Source: CAVTBX01 sp963733135 (GTDB lineage: Bacteria; Actinomycetota; Thermoleophilia; Gaiellales; Gaiellaceae). Taken from it: a DNA stretch of 64,000 nt. This document shows, in pieces, positions 23,983-31,753 of this stretch. The notes under the pieces are model-generated. The model was not told the origin of the DNA. It saw only the letters and a program-made list of their open reading frames with translations, and searched no databases. The stretch covers positions 248,001 to 312,000 of the forward strand of contig CAVTBX010000007.1 of NCBI GenBank assembly GCA_963733135.1, in the 5' to 3' direction. The translations under genes and the position numbers were made by a program. Within the stretch, counting starts at the first letter, position 1, and the number at the start of each line of letters is the position of its first letter.

Positions 23983-25266
23983 CTACCCGGCAGAAGCGCG
24001 CGAAACTGCCACGGACTGTGTCAAGAGGCGCCGCAAGAGGTGAAAGGAGACAGCGGCCGCCCGAGAGCGCACCGCGTCCCGGTCGCCCGGCAGAGTCCGC
24101 TCCACCGACTCGGAGCTGTCGGGCGTTACCGCGTGGAAGTACACGAGCCCAACTGACTTGGTATCTGTGCCGCCGTCCGGGCCCGCGATCCCCGTCACCG
24201 CGACGGCGACATCCGTGCCGAGTGCGTCTCGGGCGCCGGCGGCCATCGCAGCGGCGGTCTCCGCCGAGACGGCGCCGTACGTCTCGAGCACGTCGTCCGA
24301 GACCCCCAGGAGGGCGCGCTTCGCAGCGTTCGCGTATGAGACGACACCGCCGAGGTACGTGTCGGAGGAGCCGGGCACCGAGGTCAGGCGGGTGCCAAGG
24401 AGGCCACCCGTGCAGGACTCGGCTGTGGCGAGCGTCCAGCCTGCCGTGCGGCACATGTCCAGCACGAGCTCATGGACGGGACGCTCGTCCTCCGCGAAGA
24501 GCGTATCGCCGAAGCGCTCTCGGAGAAGCGACTCCAGCTCTTCGGCGCGGCGGCGTCCACCGTCGCTGACACGGACGTCGACCTGGATCTCGAGGTCGCG
24601 GGCGCAGACCGTGAGCTCGAGGCCTTCGTGTTCTCCCCCGGTCTCGGCGATCGCCCGCGCGACTGCGGACTCGGTCGGCCCGAAGAACCGCAGGACACGG
24701 CTTCCAGCGCGTGGAACCGTGGCGAGGATCTGGGTGACCGCGCGATGGGCCAGCGCCGCAGGCCACAGCCGGCGCAACTCTCCCGGTGGGCCCGGCAGCG
24801 CCACGGCGACTCTGTCTCCGTGCTGGACGAGAACCGCCGGCGCCGTTCCCGCCAGGCCGAGCGACACACCGCCCTCCGGCAGGGTCGCCTGCTTGACGAT
24901 GCCCTCGGTGAAATCCGCGAAGGGCCGGGCGAGTCGCTCCGCGACGCTCCGAGCCACGCTCTCGATCTCCACGCGGAGCCCTTCGTCGACGACGAGACCG
25001 CGGCCGGTCGCCTGTGCGAGGAGCTCGATCGTCCGGTCGTCGTGCGTCGGGCCGAGCCCACCTGAGACCACGCAGAGATCGGCGGCGACTGCCTCGCGGA
25101 GGGTGGCCTCGAGCTCCTCAGGCCGGTCGCCGACGGTCACGATCCTGACGGGCTCGAGCCCGAGGCTGGTGAGCTCGGCCGCGAGGAAGGGGCCGTTCTC
25201 ATCGCGAATCGATCCTCGGATGATCTCGCTGCCCGTGACGACGATTACCGCCCGGGGCCGGCTCAA
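23983..25266 (-). CDS. cinA: CinA: molybdopterin-binding-like domain plus NMN amidohydrolase (PncC)
   Basis: A 427-residue two-domain protein. The N-terminal MoCF-like domain (VVTGSEIIRGSIRDENGPFL, VSGGLGPTHDDRTIELLAQ) has, in characterised CinA proteins, ADP-ribose pyrophosphatase activity. The C-terminal CinA/PncC domain (TAESCTGGLLGTRLTSVPGSS, GGVVSYANAAK, AVAVTGIAGPDGGT) deamidates nicotinamide mononucleotide. TTG 25266 is the best start: GGAGCGGAG lies just upstream and the conserved domain begins within ten residues. It is 16 bp after the rodZ-like stop and one base before thpR. Confidence 0.92.
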   Translation of the reverse strand: MSRPRAVIVVTGSEIIRGSIRDENGPFLAAELTSLGLEPVRIVTVGDRPEELEATLREAVAADLCVVSGGLGPTHDDRTIELLAQATGRGLVVDEGLRVEIESVARSVAERLARPFADFTEGIVKQATLPEGGVSLGLAGTAPAVLVQHGDRVAVALPGPPGELRRLWPAALAHRAVTQILATVPRAGSRVLRFFGPTESAVARAIAETGGEHEGLELTVCARDLEIQVDVRVSDGGRRRAEELESLLRERFGDTLFAEDERPVHELVLDMCRTAGWTLATAESCTGGLLGTRLTSVPGSSDTYLGGVVSYANAAKRALLGVSDDVLETYGAVSAETAAAMAAGARDALGTDVAVAVTGIAGPDGGTDTKSVGLVYFHAVTPDSSESVERTLPGDRDAVRSRAAAVSFHLLRRLLTQSVAVSRASAG

Positions 25267-25282
25267 GCTCCGCTCCGAAGGA

Positions 25283-26044
25283 TTAGGCGACGGCGATCTG
25301 ACGGATGCCGTTCGAGGACACGGTGACGACTGCTCCCGACTCAGATGGAAAGTCGGGGACACGGAACCCATTGAGCTTCACGCTGAGAACCGCGGGCTGG
25401 CCGAGTTGGAGCCAGAGCCGCTTCTTGGTGAAGGTCTGGCGCTGACCCTGCTCGAGCGTTCCCGTGTAGAGCGGCTGGCCCTGGGGACCGCCGGAACGGA
25501 CGGACAGCCAGCAGTCGCCGTTCTCGGCCACGAGGACGAGCTTCGCAAGATCCTTCTCCTTCTTCTCCGGCTCGCCAGTCGTCGTCGGAGTGGTGCCCGT
25601 GCCCGTTTCGCCCGAGTTTTGCGTCTGCGGCGGGATGGACGGGTCCGCGGTCGGCTCCCCATCGCCGAACCCGAAGGCGACGACGACCAGGATCGTCACC
25701 GCCACGATCCCCGCGAGCGCGACGACGACGAAGTTCGAGTCTCGGACGCGGTGCCGGTCACTGCGCGGGCGCGTAGAGGAGCTCGATGCCGCCGCCAGGG
25801 GCTCCTCGGCGCTCGCAAAGCGGGAGTTGAACTCGTCGACGTAGAGCTGGCCGTCGAGGCCCAGGTACTCCGCGTACGTCCGCAGGAAGCCCTTGACGTA
25901 TGTCTCGCCCGGCAGGACCTCGAAGTGCTCGGCCTCGAGGGCCTGGAGGTACTTGCCACGGATCTTCGTCCCGGCCTCGACCGAGCCGAAGTCCAGGTTC
26001 TGCCGCAGCCGCGCCTCGCGCAAGCTGTTGCCGATTTCGAACAC
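25283..26044 (-). CDS. RodZ-like helix-turn-helix membrane protein
   Basis: A 253-residue protein: N-terminal HTH_25 domain (about 1-72, FEIGNSLREARLRQNLDF ... VKGFLRTYAEYLGLD), an Ala/Ser/Arg linker, one transmembrane helix (about 112-133), a Thr/Pro/Glu-rich extracellular linker and a C-terminal beta domain (DUF4115-like, ENGDCWLSVRSGG). This is the architecture of RodZ, which links the MreB cytoskeleton to wall synthesis, and the position before cinA matches rodZ in Firmicutes. GTG 26044 is chosen because the domain begins directly there. A longer frame to 26209 exists but codes a Pro/Arg/Glu-rich stretch without family similarity. TACAAT lies nine bases before the GTG. Confidence 0.85.
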   Translation of the reverse strand: MFEIGNSLREARLRQNLDFGSVEAGTKIRGKYLQALEAEHFEVLPGETYVKGFLRTYAEYLGLDGQLYVDEFNSRFASAEEPLAAASSSSTRPRSDRHRVRDSNFVVVALAGIVAVTILVVVAFGFGDGEPTADPSIPPQTQNSGETGTGTTPTTTGEPEKKEKDLAKLVLVAENGDCWLSVRSGGPQGQPLYTGTLEQGQRQTFTKKRLWLQLGQPAVLSVKLNGFRVPDFPSESGAVVTVSSNGIRQIAVA

Positions 26045-26221
26045 GAGCCCGGGATTGTAGCCGGAGGCCGCGAAGCGGCCGGGCTCCGCCTCGATAACCG
26101 CTGCCACAGCGCCGTAAGGGTGGGTTTCGGTGGGCCCCGGAGTCGAATCGCGCCGCTCTGTGCGCGCGGGCTCGCCAAGGGCCATCTGTAAACGCGGCGG
26201 CTCCGCCACCGCTCCTTGGAT

Positions 26222-26253
26222 GTCGAATCGCGCGAAAGGCGGCGCGATTCGAC
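26222..26253. terminator. 12-bp perfect hairpin downstream of the nucleoside-transporter operon
   Basis: Arms GTCGAATCGCGC and GCGCGATTCGAC with an eight-base loop lie six bases after the stop of the last transporter-operon gene. A third copy of the arm occurs at 26142-26154. No U tract, so terminator function is inferred from position. Confidence 0.6.
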
Positions 26254-26259
26254 TACGAG

Positions 26260-26583
26260 CTACCCAAAAACGACGAGCACCGCGTACACCCCGACAGCGA
26301 GCGCCGCGGTCAGGTCGAGAACCAGCGCGAGCCCGCCGAGGAAGCGGCCGAAGGTCGCGGTCGCCGCGCCACCGATCCTCCCGAGGGAGCGCTGGTAGGC
26401 GATCCGGGCCTGACCGCCGAGGCCGAGCGCGATCACGGCGAGCACGGCACAGACGAGGAGGGCGGGTGCCGCCTGGACGAGCTCGACGCGGTCGAGCACC
26501 ACGGCCGCTGCGACCGCGAACGCCAGCACCGCGAGCGCCAGGAGCCCGACCAGGACCGCCCCGACCGCCTTGCCGTTCCTCAC
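26260..26583 (-). CDS. Small three-helix membrane protein in the nucleoside ABC operon
   Basis: A 107-residue hydrophobic protein with three predicted transmembrane helices (about 8-30, 36-55, 80-104) joined by a short basic loop (GGQARIAYQRSLGRIGG). I do not recognise the family. GTG 26583 overlaps the upstream permease stop by four bases, so it is translationally coupled and probably belongs to the same operon. It could be an accessory subunit of the nucleoside importer, but nothing in the sequence shows this. A strong hairpin follows its stop. Confidence 0.65.
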   Translation of the reverse strand: MRNGKAVGAVLVGLLALAVLAFAVAAAVVLDRVELVQAAPALLVCAVLAVIALGLGGQARIAYQRSLGRIGGAATATFGRFLGGLALVLDLTAALAVGVYAVLVVFG

Positions 26584-27797
26584 TGCTTGATGTATGGACG
26601 TCCGACGGCTGCGGGCGGAATCGACCGGCCGACGAGCCCGACGAGCGCGAGCAGGGTCAGAACGTACGGAACCGTCGAGATCAGGTTCTCCGAGATGCCG
26701 GCCTCGCGCTGGAGCGGGATTGCGAGAGCAAAGCCGAAGCCGAAGAGTAGACAGGCTGCGAAGGCCCATCCGGGCCGCCACTTGCCGAAGATCACCGCTG
26801 CGAGGGCGATGAACCCGCGGCCGCTCGTCATGTTCTCGGAGAAGCTCCCGACGAACCCGATCGAGAGGAACGCGCCGCCGAGCGCGGCCAGGATCCCGGA
26901 CGTGATGACGGCCGCGTAGCGAACCCCGTAGACCGAGATCCCGACCGTGTCGGCCGCCTTGGGATGCTCGCCGACTGATCGGATCCGCAGCCCGATGGGC
27001 GTCTTGAACAGGACGACGTAGCCGAGGATGACCGTTGCGAACATGATCCAAACGAGCAGGTTCAGATGGCCGAAGACGCCTTCGAGGAAGTCGCCAATCA
27101 ACGGGATGGAGCCCAGGAAGTCGAGGTTGACGTTCGGGACGCGCGAGACCTCGCCCTCGATCCCGCCCGGGTAGATCGAGCTGAAGAGATAGCCGGTCAG
27201 GCCGAGCGCGAGGAAATTGACGGCGAAGCCGCTCACGATCTGGTCCGCCCGCAGGTGAATGGAGAAGACCGCGTGGATCAGCGCCAGCAGGCCGCCGAAG
27301 ATCATCGCCATCAGGAGGCCTACAACCCAGCTTCCGCTCCAGACCGCGCCCCAGATGCCGAAGAAGGCGCCGGTCAGCATCATCCCCTCGAGCCCGATGT
27401 TCACGACGCCTGCTCGCTCGGAGAAGATGCCGCCGATCGCGGCGAACGCGAGCGGCGTCGCGAAGCGCAGCGTGGACGCGATGACGCCGGCGGTGAGGAT
27501 GCTGTTCAGGGTCTCTGCGTCGCGGCCCTGGAGCCAGATCGCGCCGAGCGTGCCCACGATCCCGAGCCCGATCGCCCACCAGCCGAGCTTCTTCTCGCCA
27601 CGCGGCACGGACGCGATCCCGAAGGTGATCGCCACGAGGCCGGCGGCGATCGGCCAGCCGATCTCCTGCGTCGTCCACGGCGGCAGGGCGAGCCAGAAGG
27701 CGAGCACGCCGAAGCCGATGCCGATGATCGCGATCGTCCGCGTCTCACGGAGTCGACGGACGCCGTCCTCGAGGACGGTGGCGGCCTGCGACGTCAC
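26580..27797 (-). CDS. BMP/Nup-type nucleoside ABC transporter permease (NupQ-like)
   Basis: A 405-residue inner-membrane permease of the branched-chain-amino-acid/ribose superfamily (BPD_transp_2). After an extended N-terminus with several helices it has the diagnostic ERAGVVNIGLEGMMLTGAFFG segment and GISVYGVRYAAVITSGILAALGGA. With the adjacent permease it should form the channel of the nucleoside importer; B. subtilis NupQ (guanosine) is the nearest characterised analogue by family and gene order. Its start overlaps the upstream permease stop by four bases. Confidence 0.88.
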   Translation of the reverse strand: MTSQAATVLEDGVRRLRETRTIAIIGIGFGVLAFWLALPPWTTQEIGWPIAAGLVAITFGIASVPRGEKKLGWWAIGLGIVGTLGAIWLQGRDAETLNSILTAGVIASTLRFATPLAFAAIGGIFSERAGVVNIGLEGMMLTGAFFGIWGAVWSGSWVVGLLMAMIFGGLLALIHAVFSIHLRADQIVSGFAVNFLALGLTGYLFSSIYPGGIEGEVSRVPNVNLDFLGSIPLIGDFLEGVFGHLNLLVWIMFATVILGYVVLFKTPIGLRIRSVGEHPKAADTVGISVYGVRYAAVITSGILAALGGAFLSIGFVGSFSENMTSGRGFIALAAVIFGKWRPGWAFAACLLFGFGFALAIPLQREAGISENLISTVPYVLTLLALVGLVGRSIPPAAVGRPYIKQ

Positions 27798-28990
27798 TGC
27801 TTGGGCTCCGGCTCGAGCCGTGTGCGCCTGAAGTGTGGGAGCGCCCGCCAGATGTAGACGATCAGGAGCTCGGCGCCGACGAAAAAGATGACGAGCGCCT
27901 GGATCATCGTCGCGAGATCCGTTGCGAGCTCAGGCTCGAACACCTCGGGGTCGAGCTGCCGCGTCGATGTACCCACCTCGAGCGCGGCGAAGAGGAGCGC
28001 CGCAAAGAGAATGCCGATCGCCTTGTTCCGCCCCAGGAGCGCTACGGCGATCCCGGTGAACGCGATCAGGTTCGTCGCGAAGTCGCCCGTCGAGACCGCC
28101 GACTTGAAGCCGAGCAGGTCGACCGAGCCCGCAAGGCCTGCGAAGGCACCCGAGATCGCGAGCGCCAGGAAATAGTTCTTGGCCACGGAGATGCCGCCGT
28201 AGCGCGCCGCCTCCGGGTTGAAACCGACCGCGCGCACCTCGAAGCCGAGCGTCGTCCGGTTCAAGAGGACGTGGTACACGACGAGGGCGAAGAGCGCGAT
28301 GAAGATTCCGGCATGGAGCGATGGCAGGCTGCCCCAGATTGGCCAGAGCTCCGCCGACTCCAGGACGGTGTCGGACCGAGGGATCGACGGCTCAGGCCCC
28401 TGTAAAAGCCCTCCGATCTCCACCAGGTACGCGCCGCCGAAGATCGCGATCCAGTTCAGCATGATCGTCGTGATCACCTCGTGGGCGCCGACGGTGGCTT
28501 TCAGGATCCCGGCGATACCGCCCCAGATCCCTCCCCCCACGATCCCCGCGCCGATCGCGAGGAGGATATGGAGCGGCCGGGGCGTCCCCTCGAGGTTCGT
28601 GCCCACGTAGAGCGCCGCGAAGAAGCCGACCCAGTACTGGCCCTGGCCGCCGATGTTGAAGAGCCCGCAGCGGAAAGCGAACGCGACCGCGATGCCCGTC
28701 AGCACGAGCGGCGTCATCAGGATGAGCGTCTGCTGGAGGTCGTTCGCGGCGTCCTCGCGAGTCTCGCCCGAGACCCAGGGGAAGAACCAGTTGAGCCCGG
28801 TGCCCTCGAAGATCGCCTTGTACGCCGTGATCGGGTTCGACCCGGTGATGAGGACGACCAGGCCGCCGATCAGGAACGCGAGAACGGTGGCGGCAATCGG
28901 GACGACGATGCCGCCCAGCCGCGTTCCGAACCACTCGGTGACGGGCGACGTGCGAGCGGGCTCGCCTTCGGGCGGCGGCGTGACCGTCAC
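27794..28990 (-). CDS. BMP/Nup-type nucleoside ABC transporter permease (NupP-like)
   Basis: A 398-residue permease, partner of the downstream NupQ-like protein. It shows about ten hydrophobic helices, the FRCGLFNIGGQGQYWVGFF segment (counterpart of NIGLEGM in the partner), VGAHEVITTIMLNWIA and the cytoplasmic loop EVRAVGFNPEAARYGGISV that contacts the ATPase. Four-base overlaps with genes on both sides show a tightly coupled operon. Substrate is inferred from the BmpA-type binding protein and from the nucleoside hydrolase and ribokinase genes nearby. Confidence 0.88.
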   Translation of the reverse strand: MTVTPPPEGEPARTSPVTEWFGTRLGGIVVPIAATVLAFLIGGLVVLITGSNPITAYKAIFEGTGLNWFFPWVSGETREDAANDLQQTLILMTPLVLTGIAVAFAFRCGLFNIGGQGQYWVGFFAALYVGTNLEGTPRPLHILLAIGAGIVGGGIWGGIAGILKATVGAHEVITTIMLNWIAIFGGAYLVEIGGLLQGPEPSIPRSDTVLESAELWPIWGSLPSLHAGIFIALFALVVYHVLLNRTTLGFEVRAVGFNPEAARYGGISVAKNYFLALAISGAFAGLAGSVDLLGFKSAVSTGDFATNLIAFTGIAVALLGRNKAIGILFAALLFAALEVGTSTRQLDPEVFEPELATDLATMIQALVIFFVGAELLIVYIWRALPHFRRTRLEPEPKQ

Positions 28991-30510
28991 GCGGCGGCCT
29001 CTCTACGGCCGCCGGTCATCGCGATTCCGAGCTCCTCTTCCGAGACGCCCGGCTCGTACTCGCCGACGATCCGGCCCTCGTAGATGACGAGGATCCGGTC
29101 TGAGAGGGACAGGATCTCCTCGAGCTCGAAGGAGAGGAGGAGGATCCCGCGGCCCTCGTCTCGCTCGGCCACGAGGCGCCGGTGAACGAACTCGATGGCG
29201 CCAACGTCGAGCCCGCGTGTCGGCTGGGCGGCCACGAGCACCCGCGGGTCGCGCGAGACCTCGCGGGCGATGACGACCTTCTGCTGGTTCCCACCCGAGA
29301 GGGAGGCGGCCGGGGTCTGTGGGGTGCCTCCGCGCACGTCGAACTCCTTCAGGAGCCGGGCCGCGCGCTGGATAAGCCGGCGCGGGTAGAGCCAGCCCCA
29401 CTTCGAGTCAGGTTCCTTTCGGAAGTCGTGCAGGGCCAGGTTCTCCGCGAGCGTGAAATCGAGGACGAGGCCGCGCGCCTGGCGGTCTTCCGGGATGTGG
29501 CCGATCCCGGTGTCGAGGCATTCACGCGCGCTTGCGCTCGTCATGTCCCTGCCGCCCACAGTGATCTGGCCCGCCTCCACCTTGCGAAGCCCTGTGAGTG
29601 CGTCGATGAGCTCGCTCTGGCCGTTCCCGTCCACGCCGGCGAGACCGACGATCTCTCCCGCCTTGACCTCGAACGAGATGCGCTGGCAGGCCGTGAGCGC
29701 CCTGTCGTCCAGCACTGTCAGGTTCTCGACGACCAAGAGCGGCTCCCCAGGCTGGGCGGGAGTCTTCTCGACCCGCAGCACCACCTCGCGGCCGACCATG
29801 AGCTTTGCGAGGCCCTCCTGGGTCGCGCCTTCCCGCGGCACCGTGTCGATCTTCTTGCCCTGACGAAGCACGGTGACTCGCTCGGCGATCTCGAGCACCT
29901 CGTTCAGCTTGTGGCTGATGAAGATGATCGACTTCCCGTCGGCTTGGAGCGACCGCACGATCGCAAAGAGCTCGCTCGCCTCCTGCGGTGTGAGCACCGC
30001 GGTCGGTTCATCGAGGATCAGGATCTCGGCCCCGCGGTAGAGCGCCTTCAGGATCTCGGCGCGCTGCTGCATGCCGACGCTGATCGACGCGACGCGCGCC
30101 TCGGGCCGCACGGAAAGACCGAACTGCTCGGAGAGGTCCCGAACGCGCTGCTCGGCGCCCGCGAGGTCGAGGAACGGGCCCTTCGTGGGCTCCGTCGCCA
30201 GCACGATGTTCTCGGCCACCGTCATGACCGGGATCAGCATGAAGTGCTGGTGCACCATCCCGATCCCCTGGTCGATGGCATCCCGAGGCGAGTTGATCAG
30301 GATCCGCTTGCCGTTCAGCCGGATCTGGCCCTCGTCCGGGTGGTAAAGCCCGTAGAGGATGTTCATGAGGGTCGACTTCCCGGCACCGTTCTCGCCGAGG
30401 AGCGCGTGCACCTCGCCCTTCGCGAGCTCGAAGTCGACCTGGTCGTTGGCGAGCACTCCCGGGAACCGCTTCGTGATTCCCTTGAGCTCGAGGAGAGGCG
30501 CGTCGGCCAT
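28987..30510 (-). CDS. Nucleoside ABC transporter ATP-binding protein, two ABC domains (NupO-like)
   Basis: A 507-residue tandem ATPase of the RbsA/NupO type. The first domain has the full Walker A GENGAGKST, SVGMQQRAEILKAL as the signature region and ILILDEPTAVLTP as Walker B. The second has a degenerate Walker A (GVDGNGQSE, lacking the usual Lys) with LSGGNQQKVVIAREV and QPTRGLDVG, normal for this subfamily. ATG 30510 is chosen because GGAG lies five bases upstream and the protein begins at the domain boundary. The hairpin at 30527-30552 separates it from the binding-protein gene. Confidence 0.92.
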   Translation of the reverse strand: MADAPLLELKGITKRFPGVLANDQVDFELAKGEVHALLGENGAGKSTLMNILYGLYHPDEGQIRLNGKRILINSPRDAIDQGIGMVHQHFMLIPVMTVAENIVLATEPTKGPFLDLAGAEQRVRDLSEQFGLSVRPEARVASISVGMQQRAEILKALYRGAEILILDEPTAVLTPQEASELFAIVRSLQADGKSIIFISHKLNEVLEIAERVTVLRQGKKIDTVPREGATQEGLAKLMVGREVVLRVEKTPAQPGEPLLVVENLTVLDDRALTACQRISFEVKAGEIVGLAGVDGNGQSELIDALTGLRKVEAGQITVGGRDMTSASARECLDTGIGHIPEDRQARGLVLDFTLAENLALHDFRKEPDSKWGWLYPRRLIQRAARLLKEFDVRGGTPQTPAASLSGGNQQKVVIAREVSRDPRVLVAAQPTRGLDVGAIEFVHRRLVAERDEGRGILLLSFELEEILSLSDRILVIYEGRIVGEYEPGVSEEELGIAMTGGRREAAA

Positions 30511-30526
30511 TGGCTCCGGAAGCGTA

Positions 30527-30552
30527 GAGGGGCGGGCTCTCACCCGCCCCTC
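30527..30552 (-). terminator. Intercistronic hairpin between binding protein and ATPase genes
   Basis: GAGGGGCGGG and CCCGCCCCTC form a ten-base-pair stem with a six-base loop. Such a hairpin after a solute-binding protein gene commonly attenuates transcription or protects the upstream message, giving more binding protein than membrane components. This role is inferred. Confidence 0.6.
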
Positions 30553-30566
30553 CAGGCGCTACGTGC

Positions 30567-31661
30567 TTATCCGCCGAACGTTGCCGGCGGGTCGATCTCG
30601 CCGTCGATCAGCTGCTGCCTAGCCTGGTCGACCGCGTCCTGTACCTCTTGCGGGACATCGTCGGTGAAGGGAGCGAGCAGCTCGGCCTCCGGGAACTCCT
30701 CGACTCCGAAGAATCGGTTCGTCCCGCCTTCGAACGTGCCCTCCTGCTGAGCCTTGATCGTCTCGAAGACCGCGAGCTCGAGCGGCTTCAGCGCGCTCGT
30801 GATCACGCAGTCGCCCTGCGAGGACTGGTCGGCGTCGACGCCGATGGCGAAGACACCCTGCTCGCACGCCGCATCCAGCGCGCCGAGGCCGCAGTCGCCG
30901 GCGACCTGGAACACGACGTCGGAGCCCTGGTCGATCTGGTCGAGCGCGATCTCCTTGCACTTCGCCTGGTCGACGAAGTCCTGTGAGTAGGCGTTCAGGA
31001 GCTTGATGTCGGGATTCGTGTCCATGGCGCCCTGGCGGAAGCCGGCGATCCAGTTGTCGACCGGCGGAATCTTGATGCCGCCGACTGTGGACACGGTTCC
31101 ACTCTCGCTCGTCATCGCCGCGACGATGCCGGCGAGATACCCCGCCTCCTCGGACGGGAACTGAAGCCCCAGCACGTTCGGGAGCGCGCACGGAGCCTGG
31201 CCTTCACCGCCGCAGTCGGGCTCCTCACCGTAGAACTGGTCGACGCCGGCGAAGTTCACGTCGGTCGCCTCCGTCGCGACCTCGACCACATTCGGCTGGA
31301 TCAGGAAGCCGATCCCGATCACGAGGTCGTGCCCGTCGTCGACGGCGGCGGTCAGGTTCGGCAGGTAGTCGTCGGCCGACTCCGAGGTGTAGACGCGGCC
31401 TTCCACGCCGAGCTCGGCCTGGGCCTTCTCGAACCCGTTGATCGAGAACTCGTTGAAGCCGCGGTCGGTGAGCCCACCTGTGTCGGAGATCATCCCGACT
31501 GAGATCGTTTCCTCGGGCTCCTCACCCGTGTCACTGCCCCCGGTTGCGGCAGGCGTCTCGCCTTCCTCCCCGTCGTCGCCGCCACAGCCGGCGGCCGCGA
31601 CCGCGAGGACGAGCGCCACGAGCAGCAGCAACGCCCACGGCAACCTTCGCATCCCTAACAC
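30567..31661 (-). CDS. BMP-family lipoprotein, nucleoside-binding (NupN/BmpA-like)
   Basis: Solute-binding lipoprotein of the importer. It has a signal peptide (RRLPWALLLLVALVLAVAAAGC) with lipobox AAGC, then an acidic Gly/Thr linker, then the BMP fold with SVGMISDTGGLTDRGFNEFS, FAGVDQFYG, AGYLAGIVAAMTSESG and VFQVAGDCGLGALDA. GGGGAGG lies four bases before GTG 31661 and thirteen before ATG 31652, so I give the former; the difference is three residues. First gene of the importer operon, 92 bp downstream of ftsK. Nucleosides are the known ligands for characterised BMP proteins. Confidence 0.9.
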   Translation of the reverse strand: MLGMRRLPWALLLLVALVLAVAAAGCGGDDGEEGETPAATGGSDTGEEPEETISVGMISDTGGLTDRGFNEFSINGFEKAQAELGVEGRVYTSESADDYLPNLTAAVDDGHDLVIGIGFLIQPNVVEVATEATDVNFAGVDQFYGEEPDCGGEGQAPCALPNVLGLQFPSEEAGYLAGIVAAMTSESGTVSTVGGIKIPPVDNWIAGFRQGAMDTNPDIKLLNAYSQDFVDQAKCKEIALDQIDQGSDVVFQVAGDCGLGALDAACEQGVFAIGVDADQSSQGDCVITSALKPLELAVFETIKAQQEGTFEGGTNRFFGVEEFPEAELLAPFTDDVPQEVQDAVDQARQQLIDGEIDPPATFGG

Positions 31662-31753
31662 TGAACCTCCCCTTGTCGCCAATCAAAAATCGAGTCGCCG
31701 GATGCTACCGACCTCGGCGACCCTCTTGCTAGGACGGGCGGGCTCGGAAGGGG

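Noticed and set aside
26045..26209. N-terminal extension of the RodZ-like protein
   Set aside because: Low-complexity and not part of the HTH_25 domain, which begins exactly at GTG 26044.
26120..26215. tRNA or tmRNA on the minus strand (T-arm-like GATTCGACTCC)
   Set aside because: No matching acceptor or anticodon arms fold around it, and the upstream sequence needed for tmRNA is coding.
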